Shown piece by piece: positions 23,594 through 37,100 of a stretch of 64,000 bases of DNA. The notes beneath the pieces are model-generated. The model saw only the letters and a program-made list of their open reading frames with translations, made no database searches and was not told the DNA's origin. Source of the DNA: Sipunculus nudus (lineage: Eukaryota; Annelida; Sipuncula; Golfingiida; Sipunculidae); assembly GCA_026874595.1 (NCBI GenBank), contig CM049307.1, positions 48,087,678 to 48,151,677 on the forward strand, written 5' to 3'. A program made the translations under genes and the position numbers. The stretch's first letter is position 1, and every line of letters begins with the position of its first letter.

Positions 23594-24639
23594 CTGAAAC
23601 AAATGTATTTTCATGCACTTTCACTAATTATCATGCACTACACTAAACATTCATGCTGACTGATCATCTAAAATTGACAAAATTTACATTTTATTCTTAT
23701 TAAATGGAGTAATATAAAACCATGGTATTTACAGTATAAAATACCTTGCTGCATAATCAGAACCATTTAGTGTTCATACAAGTTTAAAATTTCCAGTTAT
23801 ATAAATTATAATGGGATATGAATGAGTACTGGAAATTCCTATGCATGTTTTTATTAGAAAATTCTGCATACAGGGTGCAAGAGTTGTTCAAGTGTTATCT
23901 TTCAGGCAACACACTGAAAATACATAAAAAATTTTACAACTGGTTCTTGTTGGAATTCCCACAATTGACAAAAAACTGTTCTCTCATAAGCAGCCATCTT
24001 TGTTTTACAGGTCATTTTTAGGGTACTACAGTAATAGTTATAAACAGCATTATGATTTAAGTACCAGCTTGACATTAATGAGTAAAGTGGACCGTGGGAT
24101 ACAAAGATCAGCTGAATCTGATACACATTCTGAGGCAAAAAAAATTGCACATTAATATAGGTCACAGAGACCTAATTAAGGGTTTGGAAAAAGAGCCTCC
24201 AGAACCTATATGCATATTCAATTTTTAAAATCCCAGGAATAATGAATACAATTTTTGCCATGCTAGGCATCATACTTTTTAGTTATTGTCTCTGATTATC
24301 AACAGCAGACCCATGCATCTTACATTCACATTAATTTATATAGATGAAAATAATGTTTACAGTTTTACCTGGGAAAATATAATATGAAACTTAGGCTGGC
24401 AGAAAATAGGTCAGCACAGGTTGTGCCAAATGCAGCTTTAAATACATGCACATATTAGTTACATTATCAATGTTACTGTAAAATTTGGAACTAACAGCTG
24501 CAGCAATTCCTGATATATTTGATAACTGACATTACATTATTTCTGTATGTGCACACAATTAAATATTGCAAACAGTCATCCCACAACTCAAAGAATACTG
24601 GTCTGATTCTGTGTACACTTTGGATGAGGATTGTCTTAA

Positions 24640-24820
24640 ATATAGATCGCTGTGACCTAATTCCAAGTTTCCAAGGAGATTTTTCAAGGAACTCCATAGT
24701 TATCAAGTCATAAGTTTCTAGGTCCAATTGCTGCAATTTTTGCCCTGTTAACATAAAACAAGATGGCTGGACAAAGGGTGATCCCTATAGCTCAGATGCC
24801 TTACAGTCAGCTGAGCTTAA
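24640..24820 (+). mobile_element. Family A 3' end, 5'-truncated copy
   Basis: The terminal hairpin TATAGCTCAGATG...CAGCTGAGCT (24787-24817) and the preceding 'gctgtgacctaattcc' stretch match the 3' part of the copy at 39423-42602. No matching 5' palindrome was found. A weaker, decayed 3' end of similar type lies near 25600-25650. Confidence 0.6.
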
Positions 24821-27641
24821 ATATAATTCAGGCACTTTGTTTAGATATCATGAAACAACACAAAATGTTAGCTAGGGCACCCTGAACACTTAGGAGAGCT
24901 TACTCTTTTTTTTTACTCTTAATTTAAGGTTTCCAAGGACTTTCCCTTTAATACATTCCTGGAGTTTATGCCAGAAGTTCCTTGGTCAAATGGTTACGAT
25001 TTGTGACCTGTTAAAGAATGGCCATATGGCTTTACAGACAAACAACATCCAAAGGCCCACTGCTAAAGTAGTGCTCGGCCCCTCCCCCATTTTGCACTGC
25101 CACCAGCAGAGTTAAGAGCAAGCTGTACTGAGATTATCTGCAGGTGCTGCTGAAATTTCATTAAGCCGTCTTTGTGCAGCTAAGTTTGGTTTGAGAAAAA
25201 TTTAATGCAAAAAGATAAATCTTTTACAATTTAAAATGCCCAAAACAAATGTTCAGGTTTTTTTATTTTTGTTTTTTTGTCACTTAAAGGAAATGGTGTG
25301 ATGGCATGTTTACATGATTGTTTGTATGAAAGTGTTGGCTTATGAAACCACCAGGGTAAAAATATATTCAATATTTAATCATGAACTATTAAAAAAATGT
25401 AAAATGGATGCAAAATGTCACACTTAATATAGATAAATTGTTCAAATAAAATAGGTACTTCATCAAATGAACAGGCTTTCAGGTCAGTCTAAGCCAGCCA
25501 ACATTTTGTAAACTGAGTCAAGCCACGAAACTTGGCTTACGACTATAGTAAGCAGCCTTTTTTGTCCAAGCTAGCCACAATTGTAAGACATGGCTCAGAG
25601 CTCTATGCTAAAGATCATATGAAACTGATTCAGCTGAGCTACAAATTATAATAATTATATTAATTAATAATTTTAGCAGAAACCCTATATATGGTCTTGA
25701 AAATCAAGTATCTTGTACTGTAAATACACTCCATTTTAAAATACTCCATTAACTCAGTACGGCTTACAAAGACATTTTCTTTAACAGATATCTATAACTT
25801 TGTGCTGAACACAAAACAATTCAACAGATTCTGCATTGTGTTTTTAAGATACATATATGTTAATGAAGGAATTGTAACCCACAACATGAATCCTTTGTTA
25901 ACTGTAAAACCAGTCTTGCTTTAAATATCATAATTTGGCCAAAAATGTTCAGTTCTGATCAATGTCTTTTCTAAATAAAACTAAAATCTGCTGTTATATT
26001 TTATCAAATATAATAAGAACAGATGTTCCATATTTGGCAAAGATTAGTTTATATTGAATTTAAGTCAGATATATTCAAATAGAATAAAATTAGGTTTTTC
26101 CCCAGATAAATTCAAATGGAATTATGTCTTTGGGTTGAAATATTAGTAATAATTCAGAATGCAAATGTCACAGTTTGCTTTGAAATCAGAATGTATTTAT
26201 AAAACGCCATGAAGAACTTATCCTGGGTTTCCAATATATCCTGGTCTTACATATTCAAAAAGATTCCATGTGAAATGTACATTTATTTCCATGATAGGAC
26301 ACAATTCCAATTTAGACAAAATGAAAACACAATATCATTATGATAAAAATATCATGGTATAACACAATTATGATGAATTATATGTGCTTGATTACGAATC
26401 ACTATATGTGGAATGAAATGGATTTCAGTGAAGAGAGAAATAATTTACTTTTTTTTTTTTTAAATTTACAGGGCTTCAAGTTTATTCAACTAGGTTTAGA
26501 AGGCACTGAATTTTCTAACAATAACACGAAACCTGGTTGAGTGTTTCCTTCCCCAAGAAATGACTGTAAAGGCTTAGCTCAGTTTACCAGATATTGACGC
26601 AATATTGTACAAACAACTGATAGATCCACAGTTCAAGGCTTCCCCTTGATAAGAAATTAATTTATATTATATGTTATGTCACACTGTTAAGTAGATCAAT
26701 TTAGATGTTGATATGTTCAGTAGATATGTACATGAAAAGTCTTTCAATCAAATGTGATGTAAGATTTTTTAAAATATTTTGCATAAATTTTCAAATTATA
26801 AAGCTATCCCTGGTACTTAAGGGAATATGTACTGAAGAGTGCACTTGAGTACATGAACTGTTTACTTAAATATGGAGCATGATTTGTAAAATATTCTACT
26901 TAAAATTTCCAATGAAGTTGTCCCAGTTACTTCTCTATACCTTATTAACAAGAGCACCGCGAACATGCATAATATGCCCATCATGTATCTGGTGACCTCT
27001 GACCTAATTAAATATGCATGAATTTTGATTAGAATGTAAATCAGGTGAGAAATTCTATTGGTAAATATGTATAATGAGTTTCATGAAAATCCAGAGGATT
27101 TTTGGTAAGTCACCAAGGTGCCTCAAAAGTGCTGTGACCTAATTAAATATGCATGGACAGTGGGTATGGTATACCATAATACTCGCGTCATAAGACGGCG
27201 TATAAAAAGTACTGAGGATTGCACTTGATTACAAAAAAGTTTAACATACATATTGTACATGAATTTCCTAGTTAACTTAAGTAAAAGTATGGATGAATGA
27301 ACTAGAACCCAACTACAAGTACTTTATTAAAATATGGTTCAAAAAGTATTTTGAGTAAAAGTACTCATTATTGTGCTAGGGATATGTACTTAATTGTAAT
27401 TTTGTATATATAAAATCCTTTTCCTAAATCAAGTTAAAAAATCAAATGTGACATTTTTGATTTAATTGATTAATTCCATGTAAAGTGATGGACATCAGTG
27501 ATAATATTACTTTTACTGATACATGGAATAGTATATTCTGAATTAATGTAATATTTAGGGTTTAATTGTAAAAGAAACAAATTATCCCCCACAGATGTAT
27601 GGCAGACTCAAAAGGTGTCAAGTGAAAGAGAAAGTAAATTA

Positions 27642-27940
27642 GGCCAAAAATAATTAAGGTATGGTTCTCAGGTACTGCATGAGTCAATTTTAACCCCCTG
27701 CATCAAAAGTTTCATTTTGATTTTCATCTTTCAAGAAGATACAATGATACATATCTGCTAAGAATACCTTTGTTATTTTGTGCTTTTACCTGTTAAGCAA
27801 AAAAATTCTGTTATTATCATGCTTTTCCCTGATCATATGACATTTTTATTGAAACATACAAAAAAAGTAAAATAACTCTGCCCGCCTGCATTGATTTCTG
27901 AAAAAAAAGCCTGAGAACCATACCTTTATTTTTTTTGGCC
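27642..27940. mobile_element. Harbinger-like MITE, copy 2
   Basis: Ends read GGCCAAAAA then AAGGTATGGTTCTCAGG, inverted at the right. TTA lies on both sides (27639-27641 and 27941-27943). The core aligns with the copy at 16428-16733 over nearly its full length. Confidence 0.85.
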
Positions 27941-29779
27941 TTACCAGAACATGTATTTACACAAGTAATTACCAGTGCACATAAGGTGCTTGTGTTTTTA
28001 TCAATGACTCCAGTGAAACGGTGCCCATAAGTAGGTTTTACGGGATAACTACGTGTCCAGTGGTATATCAAGTCTACCAAATTAAGCATTAATGAAGGCA
28101 AAGATGCATATTCTGACACTACTGAAAATCTTAAAAAGTTAAATAAATTATTTAAAATCTATTTGCCGAAAAGGAAAATTAATATATTTCAACACAGTAT
28201 TCCTCTAAATTAATGCAGCTGGCCAGAACGCTGACAAGTCTGTAAATAAGATGTTATAGTAAATATGGTATGAACGAATGCATCATATAAATGTGATTTT
28301 TTTTAGGATTACAGGAAAACTTTTAGGTGCTAATTTAGGAGAAATTTCCTTTCAATAGCCAATATTAATGGGCTTGGGATACCCTGGCTGACATGATTTC
28401 ATGCCCTCAAAATCATCAAGTGAGGAAAGGAAAATAACTGCGACTTCCATAGCTTTTAGGTTAGAATCGCTCATTCCTTCCATTTTCTTAAGTAGAGCCC
28501 TCAAAAATCCATGGGGGCGCTTATTATGGTAGGGGCGCTTATCAAAATTGAATACTGTAATGTTAAATCAGTATAGCTATGTTGTGTAAATGTGAAGTCC
28601 CCTAACCCTCTGGATTTAACTGACTGTCAGCAAATGACCATAACGAATAGATAGTAAAATTTAACTGACAACTGTGGATCTATCAATTTTGGCGTCTCTT
28701 CTATGAGTTGATTGAAAGTATTTATTCCCATATTTTCTTCCATTATCAAACATTTTTCCATGAGATTAATATAGTCTCCAAAATGATTGAATACTGTATT
28801 CCATTCTTCAACTGATCTAAAAGGGAGCCAAAAAAATATATTTATATGATCATTCTATTATATCACTGAATGCTTAAAACAGTAAATACCTTTAGTGTAC
28901 CTGAACATTATACATTAATATCTTGTGTTGTAAACTTCATATATTACAAAGTGTCCCTAACAATTTTAGCATGCCTCTCCCATGTTATCAGACACTGCAT
29001 ACATGAAGAAATTATTGCCCAGAATTTACTGTACACACCAATTATTATGGTTTAACATGGCAGGATAAACATTACTAGTTCTGTGCCCTTCTCCACACAT
29101 ATATTAGTAAAACTTTGATAAAACCAACTGCGCCAATTCAATGACTGTCATGTGAAGTAATCATCAGTGAAACTGCTGAATTAACTTCAAGGTGGTTTTC
29201 ATTTGGTTTCCAAAACATTTCTTAAATCTGTCATATACTTAAGTTTGGATGTCAAATATCCAGAAAATAAGATGCAGCAACATGATTAGCTGAAGAAACA
29301 GTTGCTGCTAAGCTTCTTCTATTTCATATCTTTTTAGCATGTTTTTCTTTTACATGACAAAGGAACAATAGACCAATGAGAAACTTTTAATATTTGCTTG
29401 TACAATCTTTTTGATGTCATATTTTTTCTACTTGATACAAAGTGGACACTCACAAACCAGTCACTAAATTGGTACTTCCACCTTATGGTACAGAAAAAAT
29501 ACCAGAATTATTTATACAAAAACTGGTAACAGAAATATGAAGAGTGTACCAGCTCTGATTATGATATTTAACGATGAAATACAGATTATATAGATTAACA
29601 ACAGATTGATATAATAGATTGACAATAGTATGAAAATCACAGATTAAAAGTTTTGCTACACCAAATAGAATACACAAGTATTACAGATGATTACACTAAG
29701 TCTGTGAGATACAGAACAGGAATTATACACAAACATTAAGCTACATAAGTTTATTGAGGGATCCAATACAGGATTTATA

Positions 29780-30197
29780 CCCTTTCACACACAAAATGGT
29801 TTTAAAACATTTGGGGAAATGCATATTCATCAAAATCAGTTCAAACTGTATTATGCCTTCAAATGGGCTTCTGGCATCAGTGCACAGGGAGTAATTTTCC
29901 TATGTGGATCACTCTAACAACATGCCACCACAAGCATTTGTACTTGTGCTGTGACCCAGTTGCTGCCTCAAAACTAGGTCTGAATAATTTTAAATGTGAA
30001 ATGAGTGTTCTCATGGCACTTTAACGAAGCCCATACTGATAATTTGATTCACATTGAAAATGGTTGGAAAACAACTCCTCAGCTAGATTTAAAATGTTTT
30101 GGCCAATACATAACAAAAATGCTCTGGACTGCCATTTGAACGTTTAATTTGCATTCAAAATGGTTTGAAACCGTTTTGCATTTGCCGTGTGAAAGGG
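29780..30197. mobile_element. Inverted-repeat element with CCCTTTCACAC ends
   Basis: The left end CCCTTTCACACACAAAATGG pairs with a right end reading CCCTTTCACACGGCAAATGC on the other strand. Further inverted AAAATGGTTT blocks lie inside. About 418 bases with no coding capacity. TATA-rich sequence flanks both sides, so the target duplication is ambiguous. Confidence 0.75.
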
Positions 30198-31869
30198 ATA
30201 TATTATAGTCCTATCCAGAACTCATATTTTGTAGCATGCTAGAACTTGACAGATGGTGTGGAGTTAAGGTGGGGTGGGGTGTTGAGTGTTACCCATTACC
30301 ATAATGTTATATGACAAATCAATGTAGATTTGTTCCCACCACATGCTAAAAACATTTCATCAAATCCTGCCAATGATTATGGGAGTTCTGATTAGGACTA
30401 CATTGAATTGCATGTTGATAGCAGTCCAACATGTACAATCATAAGGATACTGAAGTTTGTTTAGGACTAAACAGTTGACCATCTATCTTTTAATATCAAC
30501 ATGTATTGAATTTTCAGCCAAGACTACAACAATGATTTGTACACAGATTAATTACATGTTAGATACATTGCAGGAATTAAAGAGGAGTAACAGTGGATCT
30601 TCTATCACATGCCACAGTATCAAAGTGTATATACCACCAAGTCTGTGCCTATGCTTTCACAGACCTTGATTCAGTGACCTGCTCTCGCATCTGTTTCATG
30701 AATAATAAACAAGGCAATTTAACCAATCAAATAACTCGCTTCCATTTGTTCTACATGGAATTCAAACATTTGGCATTGCCAGGAAGACTTTAAGAATCTA
30801 ACAAAATATAGCCATATAAGCTTAACCCGTTTCTGGTATGTGTTCTTGTTCAGACAATGTGTGAAAGTTGTATTGTTTGCAATTTGTTTGTTGAATTTGA
30901 TTTGCAGTTTTTTTTATTTTGAACCATATACTTGTAGCCTTGTTCATTATTCATGAAACAGACACCAGAGAGGATTGCTGAATCAAGGTATGTGACAGCA
31001 TTGCCATGGACTGTCATATGAAGATGGCACAACTGAGGTCCTAATCCTACAAAGGTAATTTGTTTGAGTAGTGAATGTTTTGCTGACATTTTAATCCTCT
31101 TTCATGTGATATTTTTATCCTCCTGCAAACAAACTGACCTGGACACTGACTGTGTTGGTCTGTTTTGTACTATATGGCCCCTTTCCCTGCCAATGTAAAC
31201 ATCAGCAAACTAATACCTCAACTGTCAAACTCAAAATTAAAAATCTGTCAAAGTTCCAGGAAACAAATTCTGTTTACATTGCACATGTGCATGCTAATAA
31301 AATATTCCATGAATTCTTATCCAACATATTTAAATGGACTACATAACCCTACTTCACTAAATTTAGACCTACACTGTTTGTGTATTTAGAAGCCCCAGTT
31401 TACTGCAGGAAAATGTTTTTTTTAAACACAATCTCTAATCAGCAGTCGTACTCTTGAGATTACAGTTCTGCAAGGTGTGTTGGATGACTGTGTTCCACAT
31501 GGTAAAAACCAGAGTTCTGTGTGCCTGTCATTCTTTGTTAAATGACCCCGTATACAGACAAAATTCATAATTTGTAAAATGTGAATTTGCTGGATGTAAC
31601 TCCTGAATCAACTTCTCTTCCTCATTCTTATTTTCACTTATTTTCTCCTTTATAAAAAATTGAATTACAATGTGCAGATTGTCAGGTAAAACAGAAAGGA
31701 ATGACATGCAAATCACATGCAAATGATGCAAACGAACAGAACTACACAACTGTCTAACTACCACAACTTCATCTACTGGTCAGTATGTGTTCATACGTTC
31801 ACTTGTTGTAATGTGCACCTGCTAGTGTATAAGACTGAGAAGAAACAACAGAGGACTTGTGTACCCTTA

Positions 31870-32096
31870 AGGCCCGGCTACACCAAACACTGAGCTGTGC
31901 AGTGTGGTGAAGTGCTGCAAACGCTATACTTTATTAACCGCTGGGCATTTTTGTGGTACTCAAAGCAGAGAAGTTTAAATGTTTCAGCTTTGCTTTGCAG
32001 TGCAGCATTTCATGTGGACAATCCAGTGTATTTGTATGTACTCAACATTTTTTAAGCCCAGCTGGGTGCTAAGCAGCACTTAGTGTGGCTGGGCCT
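31870..32096. mobile_element. Harbinger-like MITE with TTA target duplication
   Basis: AGGCCCGGCTACAC at the left and AGGCCCAGCCACAC, inverted, at the right. TTA at 31867-31869 and 32097-32099. GCAGTG/CACTGC blocks inside add to the palindromic character. Confidence 0.8.
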
Positions 32097-32639
32097 TTAT
32101 TTTATAGTGATTTTGAGTCGATTCTTATCTCAGTAAATTTAGTAATGTGATGAACTTTATGACATTGTGTTTTAACAAAGTTTACCTGAACAGAATGAGA
32201 AAAGGGAAAACATTTTCACTGCCCTTTTTTATTTAAAATTATTATATACATCAAATGAGCTTTGATATATTCTTAGTGTATATACTGTCTTCATATTTTG
32301 ATTTTGATTAAATATGTTGTTTCTCTATGTATGCATGTTGTCAGTACATCTTTCATGAAAAAATACAGAAAGAAAAGCAATACTTCAAATTTTTTTCAGG
32401 AATTTTCTTGACTCTATAAATTTTCAATGGAAACCAAATCCAGGAATTTAACTTCAAGATAGTTTGGGTACCCTGCCAAGGATGTAATATTCTGAAGTCC
32501 CTAATATGAAATCACCCAGTGAAGAGAAAGATGGTCTTTGTATGATGGAGATGTTAAGGATACCTATAAGAGACATCTGAGGGGTTGAAGGTCTGTTTCA
32601 AATAAGTGATGAAGGTCTTACGCAGGTGAAACTGGGATT

Positions 32640-33195
32640 TCATGGCACTATGGTAACTGTTATGACATCATAATGTCCATGTGGGTATCTATATATGTAA
32701 ACTCCCAAAGTAGGAATTCCACCTTGACACTAGAGTAACTATTATGACATCACAATGGTCATGTATCAAGCTCTATAGATATGTGAACTTCAAGATAGGT
32801 ATTTCACCTTGACACTACAGTAACCATTATGACATCACAATGGTCATGTGAGTATCCAGCTAAACAGATATGTAAACTTCAAGGTAGGGATACCACCTTT
32901 ACACTATATTAACCATTATGACATCACAATGGTCATGTGATTATCCAGCTATATAGATATGTAAACTTCATGGTAGGGGTTTCATTTTGTCACTATAGTT
33001 ACCATTATGACATCACAATGGTCATGTGATTATCCAGCTATATAGATATGTAAACTTCATGGTAGGGGTTTCATTTCGTCACTATAGTTACCATTATGAC
33101 ATCACAATGGTCATGCGGGTATCTAGATGAGTCATCTCTAGGGCAGAGAATTCACCATGATACTATAGTAACCATTATGGCATCACAATGCTTGT
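32640..33195. repeat. Minisatellite, 82-89-bp unit, seven copies
   Basis: TATGACATCACAATGGTCATG recurs with spacings of 82, 85, 89, 89, 89 and 81 bases (near 32661, 32743, 32828, 32917, 33006, 33095 and 33176; the first and last are diverged). The three middle units are nearly identical. Confidence 0.92.
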
Positions 33196-33822
33196 AAAGT
33201 TAACTAAATATGTTAACTCCAGGACCTAAGTCTACCATGTTTTAGTGAAACTGGCCCTGATGGGACAGAAATATGTTTGTTAGCTTTCACAGACAAGGAA
33301 GGTACCTGTTTATATTTGCACTAACAACACCAAGTAATTTTCAGATGAAACACCCATGCAAAGTATATATAGTTAGTACACAGAATATCCGTTAAAGAAC
33401 ATAGCTATGTCTGTGTCATAATTACATTATAAACAATGTTAGGATAGCACCATCCTGTAAACCACCCAAAAATGAAAAAGTGTTATATACATGTGAAAAA
33501 CTTACCTTTTGTTAATTATACAGGGGAATAAACAAGACAGTATAAACTTATCATGTAATTTATTCAAATTCTAATCAACTAATTTAAATTCAATTTTTCA
33601 TGCCTAAGTAATAACTGCAGTTGTCTCACAAGACAATCAATTTAGGAAATAAAAAAAAATCCCTGCAGGATAAAGTTAATCTGAAAACTGAAACTTTAGG
33701 ACATTTTAAAGTAATATAATTAAATTTAAAACTTTAACAAATCAAGTCATGACAGCAATTTAATGGGACAGGGCAGGAAGTTTTAAATGAAAACGAAGAA
33801 AAAGAGAATTTCTAGTACTTAC

Positions 33823-34046
33823 TGACAATCCTGAGCATGGAATATAACGTGAATCTCGCTGCACCAAGGCTCCGGTATTTCTCACTCTCAATGTCGATAT
33901 CAGCGATGAGCCCCCAGGCCACAGCCAGGAAGGAATACATCCGTTTCTTGTTGCAGAGCTCAACGCCCACTATGTCTAAAGGACAGACCATGTGCTTGGC
34001 AATTACATACGCAGCATGCAACGGTGCCGATTCCCGGTGGTTCTCT
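33823..34046 (-). CDS. SPHK: Sphingosine kinase exon 5
   Basis: This exon encodes residues 278-353, the second part of the catalytic domain. It contains PLHAAYVIAKHMVCPLDIVG and VAWGLIADIDIESEKYRSLG. The latter is a hallmark of sphingosine kinases and lines the lipid pocket in known structures. It ends RFTLYSMLRIV before a GTAAGT donor (33817-33822). The acceptor is TTACAG at 34047-34052. The donor leaves one base, which both exon 6a and exon 6b complete to a Lys codon. Confidence 0.95.
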
Positions 34047-35416
34047 CTGTAACAAGATCAATTGACTGACTGGTGCCAATCTATGAAATGTTCAGCATGA
34101 ATGGCATCTTTTGAATCAGACTACACAAATGTTGTCATTTGGAAACAAATATAAGCAATATGGAGACATAACTTTTCAAGTTCAATAAATAAACAATATG
34201 AGATATTAGTTTTCAAGTTCATTACATCCAAGCAATATGAGATGTGCTTTCTAAATTCCATATTTTTTTTCAATTTCATATATAACATATTCAGTTTTGT
34301 CATTTTTAATTTTTTTTACATTATCAAGTTAATTTTTTTAACATAAAGATTCATTATTTTAATATTGTAAAACTTTATTATTATAACATAACAATGACTA
34401 GATATCTTTTCTGATATATAATGATATTTTCAGACTTTTATATACTTTTAGATGGCACTAGTACCATGTTGGATATATCATTACAGTGGTATTTCAGTAG
34501 AATTATTGCTTTTTATGAGTATATAAATGATTTAACTTTCCAAATACATTAGTATGTTCTTGGCATTCTTTTTTTTCAGTTGGAGGTAACCATATCCATT
34601 TTTTCTTAATGCTTGCTTATTTATAGATTATTTATAGCTAGACATTTACATCTGCAGAATTCCATTCCCTTTCTGGAATATGTGACAGGGCAGTGGCACA
34701 CACTTCCTCTCATTTTATATCCTGGTGTTAACCAGGCCCGGTGACTTCTGCACCTGTGGGCCCTAGGTGTGAAATTTTCCCCATTACTGGGTCATACCAT
34801 GAAGGACAGCCAAAAGGCACACTTGTTTGTGGGGAAACATGACAGTGGGGCATGTCCTTCTCATTAAGCCTGTTTGTAAAATGCCATAACTTCTGGCTGA
34901 CCATTCCAAACTGATAACAGTCATTACAACTAATCTATTATAAACTGACAGTGGTGGCACTCAACCATTGTCACACAACTCCTAAGTGGCCAAATCTTGG
35001 TAAAGCCCTTCCATGGTCATGGAATGTCTGGAAAGATGAGAAGTGAAGAATGTTCTAAGTGGAGTAACTTTCCATAATTTTCCCTAAATCCTTTTAAATT
35101 TGACATTATTTTGCAAAGGGTCTATTACAGTGCCATCTGTCAAAAACTACCTGTGGTAAGAATGGGTTGTTAAATCATGTTCAATGATTGAAAGAAAATC
35201 ACGAAAGATGATAATTTATTTATTATTTTATATTTTTTTACCTTGTCTGCTGCCTAGATTTCAGTTTTAATGTTGTTTGTGATTTAGGTTTTTTACATAA
35301 CATGGCATCTTTGCCTGTGCATACATTATTGTTTGTAATTGTTCCACAGGCTTTTCCAAAGGTATGAATGGGTAACATGCTAGTAATGACACTAAGGACA
35401 TTTAAGGTCATCATAC
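34047..35416 (-). other. Sphingosine kinase intron 4
   Basis: 1.37 kb, AT-rich, with GT and AG ends. No mobile-element ends recognised; it is the shortest intron of the gene. Confidence 0.8.
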
Positions 35417-35532
35417 CCTGATTCATATGAGATGAAGCTGCTGAGGGCGTTTCCTGATCCTCCAGGGAGGATGCCAAGCTTGGTCCTGATGGCTATCTCC
35501 CAATCAGGTCTAGACATCAACCCATTTATCAC
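35417..35532 (-). CDS. SPHK: Sphingosine kinase exon 4
   Basis: This 116-base exon encodes residues 240-278. It begins VINGLMSRPDWEIAI and includes ILPGGSGNAL, the glycine-rich segment that closes over the ATP site in this kinase family. The acceptor is TTGTAG and the donor GTATGA; two bases are left for the next exon, which completes a Gly codon. Only 131 bases upstream in the transcript lies the end of a family B element. Confidence 0.95.
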
Positions 35533-35663
35533 CTACAACACACACACACATAAATAACATAGCAAAAAACAACAATAGCGATAATTTTCACTACAGCTAC
35601 TGAGAGTCATATATTTTGTAGATTCTGAAATTTTGTGCATTTGAATTGTCTAAATAAAGAAAA

Positions 35664-37034
35664 ACTAGAATACGGGTAGTCGACAAGCGACTACGTGTAT
35701 CCGCCAAAATCAGAGAAGGACGGGTGAAGTGAGGCATGGATTGAGTGGCAAGGGGATATAGAGTTACATGTGTTAAATATTTGAATGGATCTGTGCCACA
35801 TAAACATGATTGTAGGTGGCGCCACCTGTTATTTGAACGAGAAAATATCCAAGATGCAAAATTTCATGTGGAAAAGTCAAACCACTGCAGAGATATGAGT
35901 GATTTTATCCCACAGCAGACAAACAGATGGACGCTGTGCAAAAATGGCTGCAGGTGGCGCCACCATTTTTGTTCATGTTATAAAGCTATCCAAGGGCTAC
36001 ATTTGTGTAAATTTTTTTTCCTGATTGGTCAAACGGTTCCCGAGATATGAGCTTGGATGTCTGCAGCGTTAACGTGAATGTAGGTGGCGCCACCTGTCAT
36101 AAAATCAAGAAAGCTATCTAGGATGTATACGCATGCCGAATTTTAGGTGAATTAGTCAAACCACTGCAGAGATATGAGTGATTTTAACCCCAGGCAGATG
36201 AACAAATGGACACTGCGCAAATATGGTTGCAGTTGGCGCCATCTTTTGTTGTGTATGTTATAAAGCTATCCCAGGGCTACATTTGTGTAAAAAATTTTTT
36301 CCGGATCGGTCAAACGGTTCCCGAGATATATAGGTTTATGTGTGGAGTGTTAACGTGAATGTAGGTGGCACCACCTGTCATAAAATCAAGAAAGCTATCT
36401 AGGATGTATATGCATGTCAATTTTTAGGTGAATTAGTCAAACCACTGCAGAGATATGATTGATTTTAACCCCAGGCAGATGAATTAATGGACACTGTGCA
36501 AACATGGTTGCAGGTGGCGCCACCTTTTGTTGTGTATGTTATAAAGCTATCCCAGGGCTACATTTGTGTAAAAAAAATTTCCGGATCGGTCAAACGGTTC
36601 CTGAGATATGTGGGTTTATGTGTGGAGCGTTAACGTGAATGTAGGTGGCGCCACCTTTCATAAAATCGAGAGAGCTATCTAGGTTGTATATGCATGCCGA
36701 ATTTTAGGTGAATTAGTCAAACCACTGCAGAGATATGAGTGATTTTAACCCCAGGCAGATGAACAGATGGACACTGTGCTAACATGGTTGCAGGTGGCGC
36801 CACCTTTTGTTGTGTATGTTATAAAGCTATCCCAGGGCTACATTTGTGTAAATTTTTTTTCTGGATCGGTCAAACGGTTCCCGAGATATATGGGTTTATG
36901 TGTGGAAACAGACGCACATACGGACGCTGGGCAGAGACGAAAGGTCAGAGGTCAAGGTCACTTGGTTAGGCACCAGTTCACATGTGACCCGATGATTTGT
37001 ATAAGTTTCGGAACTTCGTTTTGGCGGATACAAT
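35664..37034 (+). mobile_element. Family B element, copy 1
   Basis: It starts ACTAGAATACGGGTAGTCG with a small hairpin (GTAGTCG/CGACTAC) and then GTATCCGCCAAAA. It ends TTTTGGCGGATACAATAA, so GTATCCGCCAAAA is a subterminal inverted repeat. The core is four units with starts at 35812, 36080, 36361 and 36641 (spacing 268-281). Each unit is a dimer of two related halves, each opening with GGTGGCGCCACC. ACAGACGCACATACGGACG-type sequence precedes the 3' end. No protein encoded. Confidence 0.8.
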
Positions 37035-37100
37035 AATTATTTTTAAAAGAAAAGAAAATTTTGAATAAATACAGCATTTGAACTAATTGAGAATATACAC

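Larger units (their letters stand above)
23594..33822 (-). other. Sphingosine kinase intron 5, mobile-element rich
   Basis: About 10.2 kb separates exons 5 and 6a. It holds a family A 3' end, a TTA-flanked MITE, two further inverted-repeat elements and a minisatellite, all listed separately. A GGGGCGCTTATTA-type fragment at about 28503-28545 looks like the end of another DNA element. No other gene seen. Confidence 0.7.

Noticed and set aside
35812-37034. Regular repeats as a CRISPR array
   Set aside because: Units of about 280 bases follow each other without unique spacers and the sequence is eukaryotic; it is a tandem repeat in a mobile element.
36767-37036. Open frames in family B units, also near 51189-51470 and 52024-52378
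   Set aside because: They differ between units, contain the palindromic repeat and have no domain; by-products of repetition.
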